This document shows positions 5,451-12,657 of a stretch of DNA of 12,695 nucleotides, piece by piece. The stretch's first letter is position 1; every line of letters begins with the position of its first letter. The DNA is taken from positions 1 through 12,695 of the forward strand of contig DIMS01000117.1 of assembly GCA_002425685.1 (NCBI GenBank), in the 5' to 3' direction. Below the pieces are notes generated by a model, which had not been told where the DNA came from, did not search any database, and was given only the letters and a program-made list of their open reading frames with translations. The translations under genes were made by a program, and so were the position numbers. This stretch comes from Synergistaceae bacterium UBA5560 (GTDB taxonomy: Bacteria > Synergistota > Synergistia > Synergistales > Aminiphilaceae).

Positions 5451-6559
5451 GCGGGAAGTGGTGGAAGGCGCAGGTGACCGACGAGGGTATCGGTGAGCTT
5501 TTGCTCTACGGCGACATCGGCGACGGCTGGTGGAGCGAGAACAATTCGAAGGACTTCATCCGCGACATCAAGGCGCTTGGGTCTGTAGGCGAGCTGGTCG
5601 TCCGCATCAACAGCATCGGCGGTGACGTGTTCGCCGGGATGGCGATCTACAACTATCTTCGGGGCCTGAAGGTGCGCAGGACGGTGATCGTGGACGGCCT
5701 CGCGGCGTCGATCGCGTCGGTGGTGGCCATGGCGGGAGACAGGATCGTCTGCCCGGCCAACGCGATGATGATGATCCACAACCCGTGGAGCTTTTCGGTG
5801 GGGGACGGCGAGGAAATGCGCAAGACTGCCGAGATTCTTGACAAACTGCGCGGCCAGATCGCCTGGGTGTATGTCGCCCGTACCGGCCTCGAAGAGAATG
5901 CCGTTCTCTCCATGATGGATTCGGAGACGTGGATGACGGGTGAAGAGGCCGTCGCCGCAGGATTCGCCGACGAGGTGGGAGAACCGGTGGAGGCCGCCGC
6001 TTCCGTGCGGGACGGCATGTTCGCGCTCTCCACGTCGACAGGTACGATGACGGCCAGCATGGAGCGGATGAAAGCCCTGCGTATGGACGTGACGGCGTTT
6101 TTCCCGCAAGGGAAGGGAGCCGGAAAAACAGAAGAGGGGGGAATTGTCCCTATGAATCTTGAGGAATTGAAAGAGAAACATCCGGAACTTTACGCCGCAG
6201 CGGTTGACGGGGGGCGCGCGGAGGGAATGAAGAACGGTGCACAGCAGGAACGTGCCCGTCTGCAGGCCCTCGACGAGCTGGCACAGCCCGGGTGCGAGGA
6301 GATCATCGCCAGGGCGAAGTATGAGACGCTCGTCACGGCACAGGAGTGTGCGCTTGATCTGTTGAAGGCGCAGCGGGCGCATGCGGCGCTGTCCGCCCGC
6401 AGGGAGGACGCGAAGGTGCTTGACGGTGTCGCTGGAATGGAGCCGAACGGCATGCCCGGCGAACAGGAGCGGGAACTGGGCGCGTTTTTGAATCTGGTAA
6501 AGGATGTTTCGTCCGCTGCACGGACGAATGTCAGGGCCTCTGTCAGGGGGGTGGCGTAA
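5447..6559 (+). CDS. ClpP-like head maturation protease with C-terminal scaffold domain (lambda C-like)
   Basis: This is a capsid maturation serine protease of the ClpP/S49 type, which degrades scaffold and trims head proteins inside the procapsid. The protein is 370 residues. The ClpP fold is clear at residues 15-185: VRINSIGGDVFAGMAIYNYL gives the oxyanion glycine loop (Gly58-Gly59), GLAASIAS contains the nucleophile Ser88, and MMMIHNPW gives His111. The third triad residue probably lies near 158-175 and is not certain. A linker (about 186-235) leads to a helical scaffold-like domain (236-370, MNLEELKEKHPELYAAAVDG onward). GTG at 5447 overlaps the portal TGA, with GAGGAG at 5430-5435 upstream. 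The fused arrangement with an internal start mirrors lambda C/Nu3. Confidence 0.92.
   Translation: MSGKWWKAQVTDEGIGELLLYGDIGDGWWSENNSKDFIRDIKALGSVGELVVRINSIGGDVFAGMAIYNYLRGLKVRRTVIVDGLAASIASVVAMAGDRIVCPANAMMMIHNPWSFSVGDGEEMRKTAEILDKLRGQIAWVYVARTGLEENAVLSMMDSETWMTGEEAVAAGFADEVGEPVEAAASVRDGMFALSTSTGTMTASMERMKALRMDVTAFFPQGKGAGKTEEGGIVPMNLEELKEKHPELYAAAVDGGRAEGMKNGAQQERARLQALDELAQPGCEEIIARAKYETLVTAQECALDLLKAQRAHAALSARREDAKVLDGVAGMEPNGMPGEQERELGAFLNLVKDVSSAARTNVRASVRGVA
6152..6559 (+). CDS. Nested scaffold protein from internal start (Nu3-like)
   Basis: An in-frame ATG at 6152, codon 236 of the protease gene, is preceded by an unusually strong ribosome site GAGGGGGG at 6134-6141. It would give a separate 135-residue protein identical to the protease C-terminus. 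The product begins MNLEELKEKHPEL and is helical and charged, with Gln/Glu/Arg-rich stretches typical of scaffolding proteins. In lambda, Nu3 is made in the same way inside gene C and acts as the internal scaffold for E-protein shell assembly. The ribosome site and the domain boundary coincide, which supports a real start; expression is inferred. Confidence 0.65.
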   Translation: MNLEELKEKHPELYAAAVDGGRAEGMKNGAQQERARLQALDELAQPGCEEIIARAKYETLVTAQECALDLLKAQRAHAALSARREDAKVLDGVAGMEPNGMPGEQERELGAFLNLVKDVSSAARTNVRASVRGVA

Positions 6560-7279
6560 GTGGCGGACAAGAATCAGATCGGTGTTCTCGTGGCGGACAA
6601 TCTGTTCGCGGGCAGCCAGATGCCCGTTGTGGACGACGAGGTGGTCATCGCCGAAGGCGAGGGGATTCTCGCCAGGGGAACGCTGCTCGGCTTGGTGACG
6701 AGGGGGGCGCTCGGGGCGGAAGCGGCGGCCAGGACCGGAGGGAACACCGGCAGCGGCACGCTGACGCTGGATGTCGAAACACCCGTTCTTGCGGGCGCGA
6801 GGGCCGGCGTGTACTCCGTGCGGGTGATCCGGTCGGCCATTGCCGGAGTGGCGACGACGCCGCCGGTTCCGGCGCAGCTCGCCGTGGCGGAATTCAAAGA
6901 TCCGGACGGCAATGTGCTTGCGGTGTTCGATGTTCCGGGAACGACCGGAACCGTTGTGAGCAATCATCTGAAATTTGTCATGGCGGAGGGCGCCGATATG
7001 CCGTTCGTGGTCGGAGACGGCTGGGACATCGCCGTGACCGAAGGGGCCGCCTCCGGGCTGTACAGGGCCGTGGATTCGACGGCGACGGACGGATCCGCCG
7101 ATCCCGTGGCCGTTTTGGCCTTCGCGGTGGACGCGACGGATGACGATGCGGCGGGCATCGCCTACTTCACCGGGGAGTTCAACGAAGATGCGCTGATCTT
7201 CGGGAGGACAGAGGACACTGTGGCGATGTACAAGGCGGCTGCGAGGGATCGCGGCCTCTTCTTCAAGAAGGTTCGATAG
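6560..7279 (+). CDS. Head decoration protein, gpD-like with inserted domain
   Basis: This is predicted to bind the outside of the expanded capsid and stabilise it, as lambda gpD (110 residues) does. This version has 239 residues. Residues 1-59 (LFAGSQMPVVDDEVVIAEGE, ARGTLLGLVT) and 160-239 (ending TEDTVAMYKAAARDRGLFFK) together resemble a gpD-type protein. Residues about 60-159 are a Gly/Thr/Val-rich beta domain with GNTGSGTLTL, FKDPDGNVLAVF and FVVGDGWDI. That segment resembles a module I recall from other phage head and fibre proteins, and it looks inserted into a surface loop. The GTG at 6560 follows the protease stop directly, with GGGGGG at 6546-6551 as ribosome site. It lies just before the capsid gene, as D lies before E in lambda. 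Confidence 0.75.
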   Translation: MADKNQIGVLVADNLFAGSQMPVVDDEVVIAEGEGILARGTLLGLVTRGALGAEAAARTGGNTGSGTLTLDVETPVLAGARAGVYSVRVIRSAIAGVATTPPVPAQLAVAEFKDPDGNVLAVFDVPGTTGTVVSNHLKFVMAEGADMPFVVGDGWDIAVTEGAASGLYRAVDSTATDGSADPVAVLAFAVDATDDDAAGIAYFTGEFNEDALIFGRTEDTVAMYKAAARDRGLFFKKVR

Positions 7280-7290
7280 GGGGCGCTGAA

Positions 7291-8343
7291 ATGCTCAATA
7301 CGATCAATCTGTATGATCCGCGCACTATGCTGACGGCGCTGAAAACGGCGCCTCCTGCGCAGACCTTCATCCGGGATATGTTCTTCCGGAACCGCGACGC
7401 GGTAAACACCGAGCACGTCGACATCGACATCGTCAAGGGGAACCGCAAGATGGCGCCGTTCGTGGCGACGACGAAGTCGGGCTCCGTGATGGCGCGCGAC
7501 GGCTATACCACGAACAGCTACAAGCCCGCCATGCTGAAGCCGAAGCGCGCAGCTTCCGATGTCGACTGGATGAAGCGGCTTCCGGGGGAAACGGTGTACA
7601 GCGGAATCGGTCCCGACGAGAGGGCCGCGAAGCTCTACGTCGAGGATCTCCTTTTTCTGGACGAGACCATCACGCGCCGCGAGGAGTGGATGTGTGTCAA
7701 GGCCCTGACGGAGGGGCGGGTGGTGCAGAAGGGGGACGGTGTCGACGAGGTGGTCGAGTTCCCGCTGACGGTCGCAACGCTCGACGCGGCCGACAAGTGG
7801 AGTGCGGACACCGGAAAGGCACTGACGTGCCTGCGGAACGCCAGGCGATCCATGGTGCAGGCCTGCGGAGTCGCCCCGAACGTGGCGGTCATGGGGAAGG
7901 CCGCCCTCGAGGCCTTCCTCGCGAACAAGGAGGTGAACGAGCGGGCGGACAGGAACAAGATCCTCTTCACCGAGATCGAGCCTCAACTCCCGGTGGCTTC
8001 CCTTGAGACGATGGGAGTCATTTACTGGGGGTACATGCGCGATTCCGGCCTGTATATCTACAGCTACGACGAGTGGTACGTCGATGAGGCCAGCGGGACG
8101 GAAAAGCCCATGATCGACGACAACATCGTGCTGCTGGGAAATCCTGCCGCAAGAACCAGTCTCATGTACGGGGCGTGGACCGAGGCGAACAAGCAGACCG
8201 GATCCGTCGTCACGCACGTCGGAGAGCGCATTCCCCGCTCCTGGGTGGAGGACGACCCGTCTGTCCGATGGGTGCAGATGGTCAGTCGGCCGCTTCCCGT
8301 TCCGCACCAGATCGACGCCTTCCGGGTGCTGAAGGTGGTGTAG
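7291..8343 (+). CDS. Major capsid protein, lambda gpE family
   Basis: This is the principal shell subunit. The 350-residue length is close to lambda E (341). Characteristic features are the N-terminal TFIRDMFFRNRDAVNTEHVD segment, an early V(D/E)IDIVKGNRKMAPFV strand, EDLLFLDETITRREEWMCVK in the middle, and an ending with VWVEDDPSVRWVQMVSRPLP-like residues. The C-terminal part includes AWTEANKQTG and PHQIDAFRVLKVV. No N-terminal delta-domain of the HK97 gp5 type is present, in keeping with a separate scaffold. GGGGG at 7279-7283 lies 7 bases before the ATG. It follows the decoration gene after an 11-base gap and precedes the FI-position gene by 3 bases. Confidence 0.93.
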   Translation: MLNTINLYDPRTMLTALKTAPPAQTFIRDMFFRNRDAVNTEHVDIDIVKGNRKMAPFVATTKSGSVMARDGYTTNSYKPAMLKPKRAASDVDWMKRLPGETVYSGIGPDERAAKLYVEDLLFLDETITRREEWMCVKALTEGRVVQKGDGVDEVVEFPLTVATLDAADKWSADTGKALTCLRNARRSMVQACGVAPNVAVMGKAALEAFLANKEVNERADRNKILFTEIEPQLPVASLETMGVIYWGYMRDSGLYIYSYDEWYVDEASGTEKPMIDDNIVLLGNPAARTSLMYGAWTEANKQTGSVVTHVGERIPRSWVEDDPSVRWVQMVSRPLPVPHQIDAFRVLKVV

Positions 8344-8346
8344 CCG

Positions 8347-8583
8347 ATGATCCGGATTACGAGAGAGCGAACGTTTGTCGGTTCTTCCGGATTCGGCGAG
8401 ACCGTCTCTCTCGGCGCCGAGGAGGAGCGCTGGCTGGTGGAAACAGGGCAGGCGGAGTACGTCGAGCCGCCTCCGGCTCCGGTTGAAGCGCAGGAACCCG
8501 GAAGGGCGGGTGATGCAGATGCTGCCGACGCTGAAGGAGCAGTTCCGCAGAGACGCGGAAGACGGCGCGGCCTGGTTCAGTGA
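8347..8583 (+). CDS. Small acidic phage protein in the lambda FI position
   Basis: I do not recognise a named family for this 78-residue protein. Its N-terminal 40 residues (MIRITRERTFVGSSGFGETV, then LGAEEERWLVETGQAEYVE) look like small phage proteins with a compact beta fold that often follow the capsid gene. The second half is Ala/Pro/Glu-rich, with a basic end. It starts 3 bases after the capsid stop and lies where lambda keeps FI, which assists packaging; function by position only. GGTGG around 8334-8338 could be the ribosome site. Its last 71 bases overlap the next gene in another frame, so the low-complexity C-terminus is partly dictated by that overlap. Confidence 0.6.
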   Translation: MIRITRERTFVGSSGFGETVSLGAEEERWLVETGQAEYVEPPPAPVEAQEPGRAGDADAADAEGAVPQRRGRRRGLVQ

Positions 8584-8869
8584 GGATGCGTTCGCGTCGG
8601 AACACGACGTGAACGGGGCGAGGCTCCTGTGCGTGCTCTGTTCGGATGCCCGTGCGGGGCGTCTCGACATGACGACGAAGCGGGAGCACAGGCGACCCGA
8701 GGGGATGGCCGGGGGGCGGGCGGTGCTGTTCGTCAGGGCGGACCGGACGCAGGGGGAACCGAAGCGCGGCACGCCGATCCGCGTCGACGGGAAGCTCTAC
8801 ACGGTCGACGCGGTGCGTCCCATCGGCGGAGTCGTCCTGCGCCTCGACCTGGAGGCGAACGAAGCATGA
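8513..8869 (+). CDS. Head-tail attachment protein, lambda FII-like
   Basis: This is a probable neck protein that completes filled heads and forms the tail-docking surface. From ATG 8513 it has 118 residues, matching lambda FII (117). The N-terminus is helical (LPTLKEQFRRDAEDGAAWFS). A small beta barrel follows, with LCVLCSDARAG, AVLFVRADRTQG and a closing RGTPIRVDGKLYTVDAVRP strand pair typical of these adaptors. GGAAGGG at 8500-8506 lies 6 bases upstream of the chosen ATG. The reading frame extends further upstream, but that segment is antilogous to the neighbouring gene and very Arg/Ser-rich, so I exclude it. The TGA overlaps the following start (ATGA). Confidence 0.7.
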   Translation: MQMLPTLKEQFRRDAEDGAAWFSEDAFASEHDVNGARLLCVLCSDARAGRLDMTTKREHRRPEGMAGGRAVLFVRADRTQGEPKRGTPIRVDGKLYTVDAVRPIGGVVLRLDLEANEA

Positions 8870-9414
8870 TAGAGATCGAGCATTCCCAACTGGAAAGGGC
8901 CAGACGTGTGCTGCGCGGGATCGACAACGGTTTCGCGCGTGCTGTCTCGGGCGCCCTCAACAGGGCTTCCTCGGGCTTTGTCACGGACATGACAAGGGAA
9001 ACCTGTTCCCGATACCACGTGAAAGCCTCGGAAGTGCGGCGTGCCCTTTCGGTTCGCCGCGCCGGTGTGAACTCCCTTGTGTCGGCCGTTGTGGCAAGGG
9101 GAAGGCGGAGATCGCTGGCGGACTACAAGCTGTTGCCGGCATCCCCGAACCGGAGGCGGGAATTGCAGGGCGCTGTGAAGAAGGACGGTTTGAAGCCGTT
9201 GGGGGCGAGAGCCTTTCTTGTCGAGCGGGGGGGGCGGTATCTGCCCTACGTGAAAAAGCGGGACGGGGGAGTGGAACCGTTCATCTCTCCCTCCATCCCG
9301 CAGATCGTGAAGAACGAGGAGACGGTGGCCGAGGTGGAGCGCGGTGCGGCAGTGCGCTTCAGGAAGCGGATCGATCATGAGATCCTGCGTCTTCTCGGGG
9401 GGCTCCGGCGATGA
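8866..9414 (+). CDS. Minor tail/neck protein, lambda gpZ-like
   Basis: The 182-residue protein resembles the prophage minor tail protein Z family (lambda Z is 192 residues), which completes tails so that they can join heads. Diagnostic parts are FARAVSGALNRASSGFVTDM (about residues 22-41) and the following RYHVKASEVRRALSVRRAG. The rest is strongly basic, and ends with helices rich in Arg and Glu. ATG 8866 overlaps the previous TGA, and GGAGG at 8851-8855 is 10 bases upstream. The gene order FII-Z-U is as in lambda, although the tail here is contractile. Confidence 0.75.
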   Translation: MIEIEHSQLERARRVLRGIDNGFARAVSGALNRASSGFVTDMTRETCSRYHVKASEVRRALSVRRAGVNSLVSAVVARGRRRSLADYKLLPASPNRRRELQGAVKKDGLKPLGARAFLVERGGRYLPYVKKRDGGVEPFISPSIPQIVKNEETVAEVERGAAVRFRKRIDHEILRLLGGLRR

Positions 9415-9998
9415 TCGCCCTCATGCTGCAGGATGCGCTCGTGGAACGGATCAGAGATCTTCTTGCCGGGCAGACGCTTCCCTCGAAGGGGGGGCTCCGC
9501 ACGGAGGTGAAGGTCTTTCCCCAGTTCCTGCCGCTGCCTGGAGTGCCGGAACCCGGGGAAACGGAGGGGACGCTCGTGTTTTCCGAATCCCTCGCCTACG
9601 GGGAGGGGGATCTCGAGAGAAACTTCCCCTGCGTGATCGTGAAGCTGGACGACGGAACGGATCGCGAGGAGGGGGACCCGAAGGGGACGCGGATCGGCGT
9701 CCGGATCCTGGTCGGCGTGTACGACGAGACGCCGGACTGCCAGGGGTTTCGTGATGCCCTCAACATCGTGGAGCAGATCCGTCAGTGCCTGCTTTCGGAG
9801 CGGTATCTCGGCGGAAAGTACCGGCTCGAAATGCCCCTCGAGTGGCATCTGTTCGACGAGCAGCCGTGGCCGTGCTTCTTCGCCGTCGTCGAAAGCACAT
9901 GGGGAACCGGGCGGCCGCTCGATGGGGGCACAGGGAGGAAAGGAGACGTGCGAAATGGGACGTGTCCGGACATTGCCGCAGCCCTCGGAAGAGAGTGA
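9411..9998 (+). CDS. Probable tail terminator (gpU-like position)
   Basis: This 195-residue protein is probably the ring that caps the growing tail tube and fixes the tail to the head. The helix at the start (MLQDALVERIRDLL), the central FPCVIVKLDDG strand, the IGVRILVGVYDETPDCQGFRD pattern and the following NIVEQIRQCLL helix suggest the alpha/beta tail-terminator fold. This family is weakly conserved, so the call leans on position between the Z-like and sheath genes. GGGGGG at 9397-9402 precedes ATG 9411 by 8 bases; the ATG overlaps the prior TGA. The C-terminal 25 residues, Gly/Arg-rich, overlap the next gene and are probably variable. Confidence 0.6.
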   Translation: MIALMLQDALVERIRDLLAGQTLPSKGGLRTEVKVFPQFLPLPGVPEPGETEGTLVFSESLAYGEGDLERNFPCVIVKLDDGTDREEGDPKGTRIGVRILVGVYDETPDCQGFRDALNIVEQIRQCLLSERYLGGKYRLEMPLEWHLFDEQPWPCFFAVVESTWGTGRPLDGGTGRKGDVRNGTCPDIAAALGRE

Positions 9999-10302
9999 GG
10001 CGCTGCGGGACTCGGAAGGCGGTTCCGCGGCTGAGGCCGCGGGGAGAACGGAGGAAACCGTGGAGAAGACAGGAAGACTCGTCTATATCGGGCCGAACAT
10101 TCCCGGGGGAGCGCTGCAGACGCACCAGGTATTCCGAGGGGGTCTTCCCCCCTGGTGCGAGCCGCTGTTCAGGCGGGTCCCGGAGATCCGGGATCTTTTT
10201 GTGCCCGTCGGGGACCTTGCAAGGGCGATGGCGCGGGTGAAGGAGCCGGGGACGAACGAGTTCCGGCTCTTTTCGTTCGTCCAGTCCGCGACGAGGGGGT
10301 GA
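9955..10302 (+). CDS. Conserved small phage protein before the tail sheath, unknown function
   Basis: I do not recognise a function. From ATG 9955 the product has 115 residues. Residues 1-40 are a Glu/Ser/Ala-rich, probably disordered leader. Residues 41-115 are a compact domain (GRLVYIGPNIPGGALQTHQV, then PEIRDLFVPVGDLARAMARV) of a kind often seen just upstream of sheath genes in contractile-tailed prophages. Two starts compete. ATG 9955 has AGGAGA at 9941-9946. GTG 10060 has a perfect GGAGG at 10050-10054 only 5 bases away and would give an 80-residue protein that is just the compact domain. The longer form overlaps the tail-terminator gene by 44 bases. The TGA lies 4 bases before the sheath start. 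Confidence 0.65.
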   Translation: MGRVRTLPQPSEESEALRDSEGGSAAEAAGRTEETVEKTGRLVYIGPNIPGGALQTHQVFRGGLPPWCEPLFRRVPEIRDLFVPVGDLARAMARVKEPGTNEFRLFSFVQSATRG

Positions 10303-10306
10303 AAAG

Positions 10307-11767
10307 GTGGCATACAACCATGGTGTCTACAAGAGCGAGATTCCGACTTCCCTCCTGCCTCCGGTGAGAACCGAGGCGGGGCTCCCAGTGGCGGTCGGCA
10401 CGGCGCCCATCCATCTCGGCAGCGCCGCGGACGCGGCGGCGAACGTGAACAGGATCCAGCTCGTCTACAGCTACGCCGAAGCTGTGTCCCTCTTCGGGTT
10501 CAGCAGAAGCTGGGAGCGGTACTCCCTCTGCGAGTTCATCTACTCGCAGTTCGCGCTGTATAACGTCTGTCCCTGCGTGCTGATCAACGTGCTGGATCCT
10601 GCGGTGCACAGGACCGCCGCGGAGCCCGCGTCGTTCTCCATCGTCGACGGCCGTGCGGATCTCGGAGGGGACGTTCTCCTCGACACGGTCGTCGTGAGCG
10701 GTGAGCCCGCCCCGAAACTCGGGGACGACTACGCGCTCTCCTACGACGGGGACGGCAATGCGATCCTTTCGGTTGTCGCCGGAGGCGCCCTCGCGTCGGC
10801 CGGGAGTGTCACGGCGGCCTTTTCCAGAATCGACCCGACGAAGGTGACGGCGGAGGACATCATCGGCGGCGTGGACACCGAAACGGGGAAATACACGGGG
10901 CTTGAGCTCGTGAACAGCGTGTTCCCGAGGTTCCGCCTGGTGCCCGGTCTCATCCTCGCCCCGGGTTGGTCGGAAAAGCCGGAGGTGGCTGCCGTCATGA
11001 CGGCGAAGGCCTCGAACGTGAACGGGCATTTCACCGCCCAGGCTGTCTGCGACATTCCGAGCGGGGCCGGCGGTGCCGGGCGATACACCGAGGCGCCCGC
11101 ATGGAAGCAGGACAACAACTACGCCGGAGAGCGGCAGATCGTATGCTGGCCGAAGGTGAAACTCGGCGACGACGTGTTCCGCCTCTCGACGCAGATTGTC
11201 GGGCTGATGAATTCGATCGACTGCGGGAACGAGGACGTTCCCTACGAGAGTCCGTCGAACAAGAATCTGCAGATGAACGCACTCGTCAACGCCGCGGGGG
11301 AGGAGATCGATCTCGGACCCGAGATGGCCAACTATCTCAACGGGCAGGGAATCGTGACGGCCCTCAACTGGGTCGGAGGCTGGAGGGCCTGGGGCAACCG
11401 CACCGGATGCTATCCGGCGAACACGGATCCGAAGGATGCCTTCATCCCGATCCGGCGCATGTTCGACTGGATCGGGAACGAATTCATTCTCACCTTCTGG
11501 CAGAAGGTGGACGGACCCATGACGCGCCGGCTCGTGAAGACGGTAGTCAACAGTTTCAACATCCGCCTCAACGGGCTTGCCGCGAGGGAGTTCATCCTGG
11601 GCGGGAGGATCGCGTTCCTCGAGTCGGAGAATCCCGTGACGGACCTGATGGACGGCGTGCTGAAATTCCACATCTACGTGACGCCTCCTCCTCCCGCGCG
11701 GGAGATCCGGGGCATTCTGGAGTTCGATCCGAACTACTTCAACACGCTCTTTGAAGGGGGTGCGTAG
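10307..11767 (+). CDS. Contractile tail sheath protein
   Basis: This is the outer, contractile tube of the tail, which drives the inner tube through the host envelope. The 486-residue protein has the typical sheath opening (GVYKSEIPTSLLPPVRTEAG, then LPVAVGTAPIHL). An exposed variable domain lies at about 105-190, and a conserved core follows, with GLILAPGWSEKPEV (214-227), NYLNGQGIVTALNWVGGWRA (342-361) and a C-terminal domain with RRMFDWIGNEFILTFWQKVD (383-402) and LKFHIYVTPPPPAREI. The C-terminal part makes the subunit handshake in P2/Mu-type sheaths. GTG 10307 has AGGGGG at 10294-10299. Its presence shows that the particle is a myovirus. Confidence 0.93.
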   Translation: MAYNHGVYKSEIPTSLLPPVRTEAGLPVAVGTAPIHLGSAADAAANVNRIQLVYSYAEAVSLFGFSRSWERYSLCEFIYSQFALYNVCPCVLINVLDPAVHRTAAEPASFSIVDGRADLGGDVLLDTVVVSGEPAPKLGDDYALSYDGDGNAILSVVAGGALASAGSVTAAFSRIDPTKVTAEDIIGGVDTETGKYTGLELVNSVFPRFRLVPGLILAPGWSEKPEVAAVMTAKASNVNGHFTAQAVCDIPSGAGGAGRYTEAPAWKQDNNYAGERQIVCWPKVKLGDDVFRLSTQIVGLMNSIDCGNEDVPYESPSNKNLQMNALVNAAGEEIDLGPEMANYLNGQGIVTALNWVGGWRAWGNRTGCYPANTDPKDAFIPIRRMFDWIGNEFILTFWQKVDGPMTRRLVKTVVNSFNIRLNGLAAREFILGGRIAFLESENPVTDLMDGVLKFHIYVTPPPPAREIRGILEFDPNYFNTLFEGGA

Positions 11768-11770
11768 GGA

Positions 11771-12295
11771 ATGTCCAACATCATCCCCGAAAAGAACATC
11801 AACTTCTCGGTCTATCTGGAGGGAACCGAGGAACTCGGAAATGCGGAAGTCACGCTTCCGAAGCTGGAACCCCTCTCCAGCGAAGTGAAGGGGGCCGGTA
11901 TCGCCGGGGTCTTCGACTCCCTCGTGCTCGGGCACTTCGGATCCACGACGCTTTCGCTGTCGTGGCGGAACGTCACCGCCAGCGTGATGAAGCTGGCGGC
12001 CCACAAGACGCATTCCCTCGACCTCTACGGCGCGCTGCAGGACTACGACGCCGGGAGCGGCGAACACAGGGTGCGTCAGATGCATCTCTTCGTCAAGGCG
12101 ACCCCCAAGGGGCCAGACCTCGGGAAGTTAAACGTGGGCGAGCTCGGGGACACGCAGATGGAGTTCGAGGTGCTCTACCTGAAGCTCTCCATCGACGGAG
12201 AGGAGCATGTCGAGCTTGACAAGCTCAACTACATCTACCGCGTGGACGGCGTCGACTATCTTGCCGGTGTCCGCTCCGCGCTGGGGAAGGGATGA
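11771..12295 (+). CDS. Major tail tube protein, P2 FII type
   Basis: This is the inner tail tube subunit, stacked as hexameric rings inside the sheath; DNA passes through it. The 174-residue protein fits the P2 FII family (about 172 residues). Recognisable parts are IPEKNINFSVYLEG at the start, LPKLEPLSSEVKGAGIAGVF, the GHFGSTTLSLSWRN strand pair, and the ending MEFEVLYLKLSIDGEEHVEL, then KLNYIYRVDGVDYL. The ATG is 3 bases after the sheath stop, with GGGGGTG at 11756-11762 as ribosome site. The TGA overlaps the next start (ATGATG). Sheath then tube is the normal order in P2-like tail operons. Confidence 0.92.
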   Translation: MSNIIPEKNINFSVYLEGTEELGNAEVTLPKLEPLSSEVKGAGIAGVFDSLVLGHFGSTTLSLSWRNVTASVMKLAAHKTHSLDLYGALQDYDAGSGEHRVRQMHLFVKATPKGPDLGKLNVGELGDTQMEFEVLYLKLSIDGEEHVELDKLNYIYRVDGVDYLAGVRSALGKG

Positions 12296-12657
12296 TGCAC
12301 ATGAGGGTGGAACTGTCGAAGCCGTTCAGTGTCGAGATCGGCGGAAAGTCGGTCGAGTACGACGTTCTCGAGCTTCCCCTGGAGGAGATGACAGGGGCCG
12401 ACGTCATTGCCGTGGAGAATCAGATGGCGTCGGAGGGAAAGGTCACTGTCGCGCCGGAGTTTTCGAAGCTGTTCCAGGTCCGTCTCGCAGCAAGGTCCGT
12501 CAAGGTCCCCGCACAGACGCTGGAACGTCTTCCTCTGCGGGATTTCGCAAGGGTGACGGGGGCCGTGCAGGGTTTTTTGCTCGGGTCGGGCTCTCCGGAT
12601 CCGTCTGGGAACGAAGGCGGGACCGCTGCGGCGGAGACACTCCCGGGCGAATCCTGA
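12292..12657 (+). CDS. Tail assembly chaperone (P2 gpE / Mu gp41 type), short form
   Basis: This protein helps assemble the tube around the tape-measure protein and is not part of the final tail. The short form has 121 residues: a beta-rich start (VELSKPFSVEIGGKSVEYDV), then the common LPLEEMTGADVIAVEN segment, and a helix ending RDFARVTGAVQGFLLGSGSP. This pattern of 'L..P...G....Y.....R.PTG.D' followed by FxxVTxxVQGFLL is characteristic of the gp41-like chaperones. ATG 12292 (or 12295) follows GGGGAAGG at 12283-12290. The slippery heptamer near codon 95 allows a longer product, as in P2 E+E'. The next expected gene is the tape measure, beyond the window. Confidence 0.85.
   Translation: MMHMRVELSKPFSVEIGGKSVEYDVLELPLEEMTGADVIAVENQMASEGKVTVAPEFSKLFQVRLAARSVKVPAQTLERLPLRDFARVTGAVQGFLLGSGSPDPSGNEGGTAAAETLPGES
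12573..12579 (+). promoter_or_regulatory. T TTT TTG slippery heptamer for -1 frameshift
   Basis: In the chaperone frame the codons read GGT TTT TTG, giving the heptamer T TTT TTG in exactly the phase required for a -1 slip. To my knowledge this is the same heptamer used by the P2 E gene. The -1 frame after it has no stop before the window edge. A GC-rich segment downstream (12600-12650) could form a stimulatory structure, which I have not folded. Confidence 0.65.

Noticed and set aside
8375..8512. Upstream extension of the FII-like gene
   Set aside because: The extra 46 codons are Arg/Ser-rich, overlap the FI-position gene in another frame and lack a ribosome site; ATG 8513 has GGAAGGG at the right distance.
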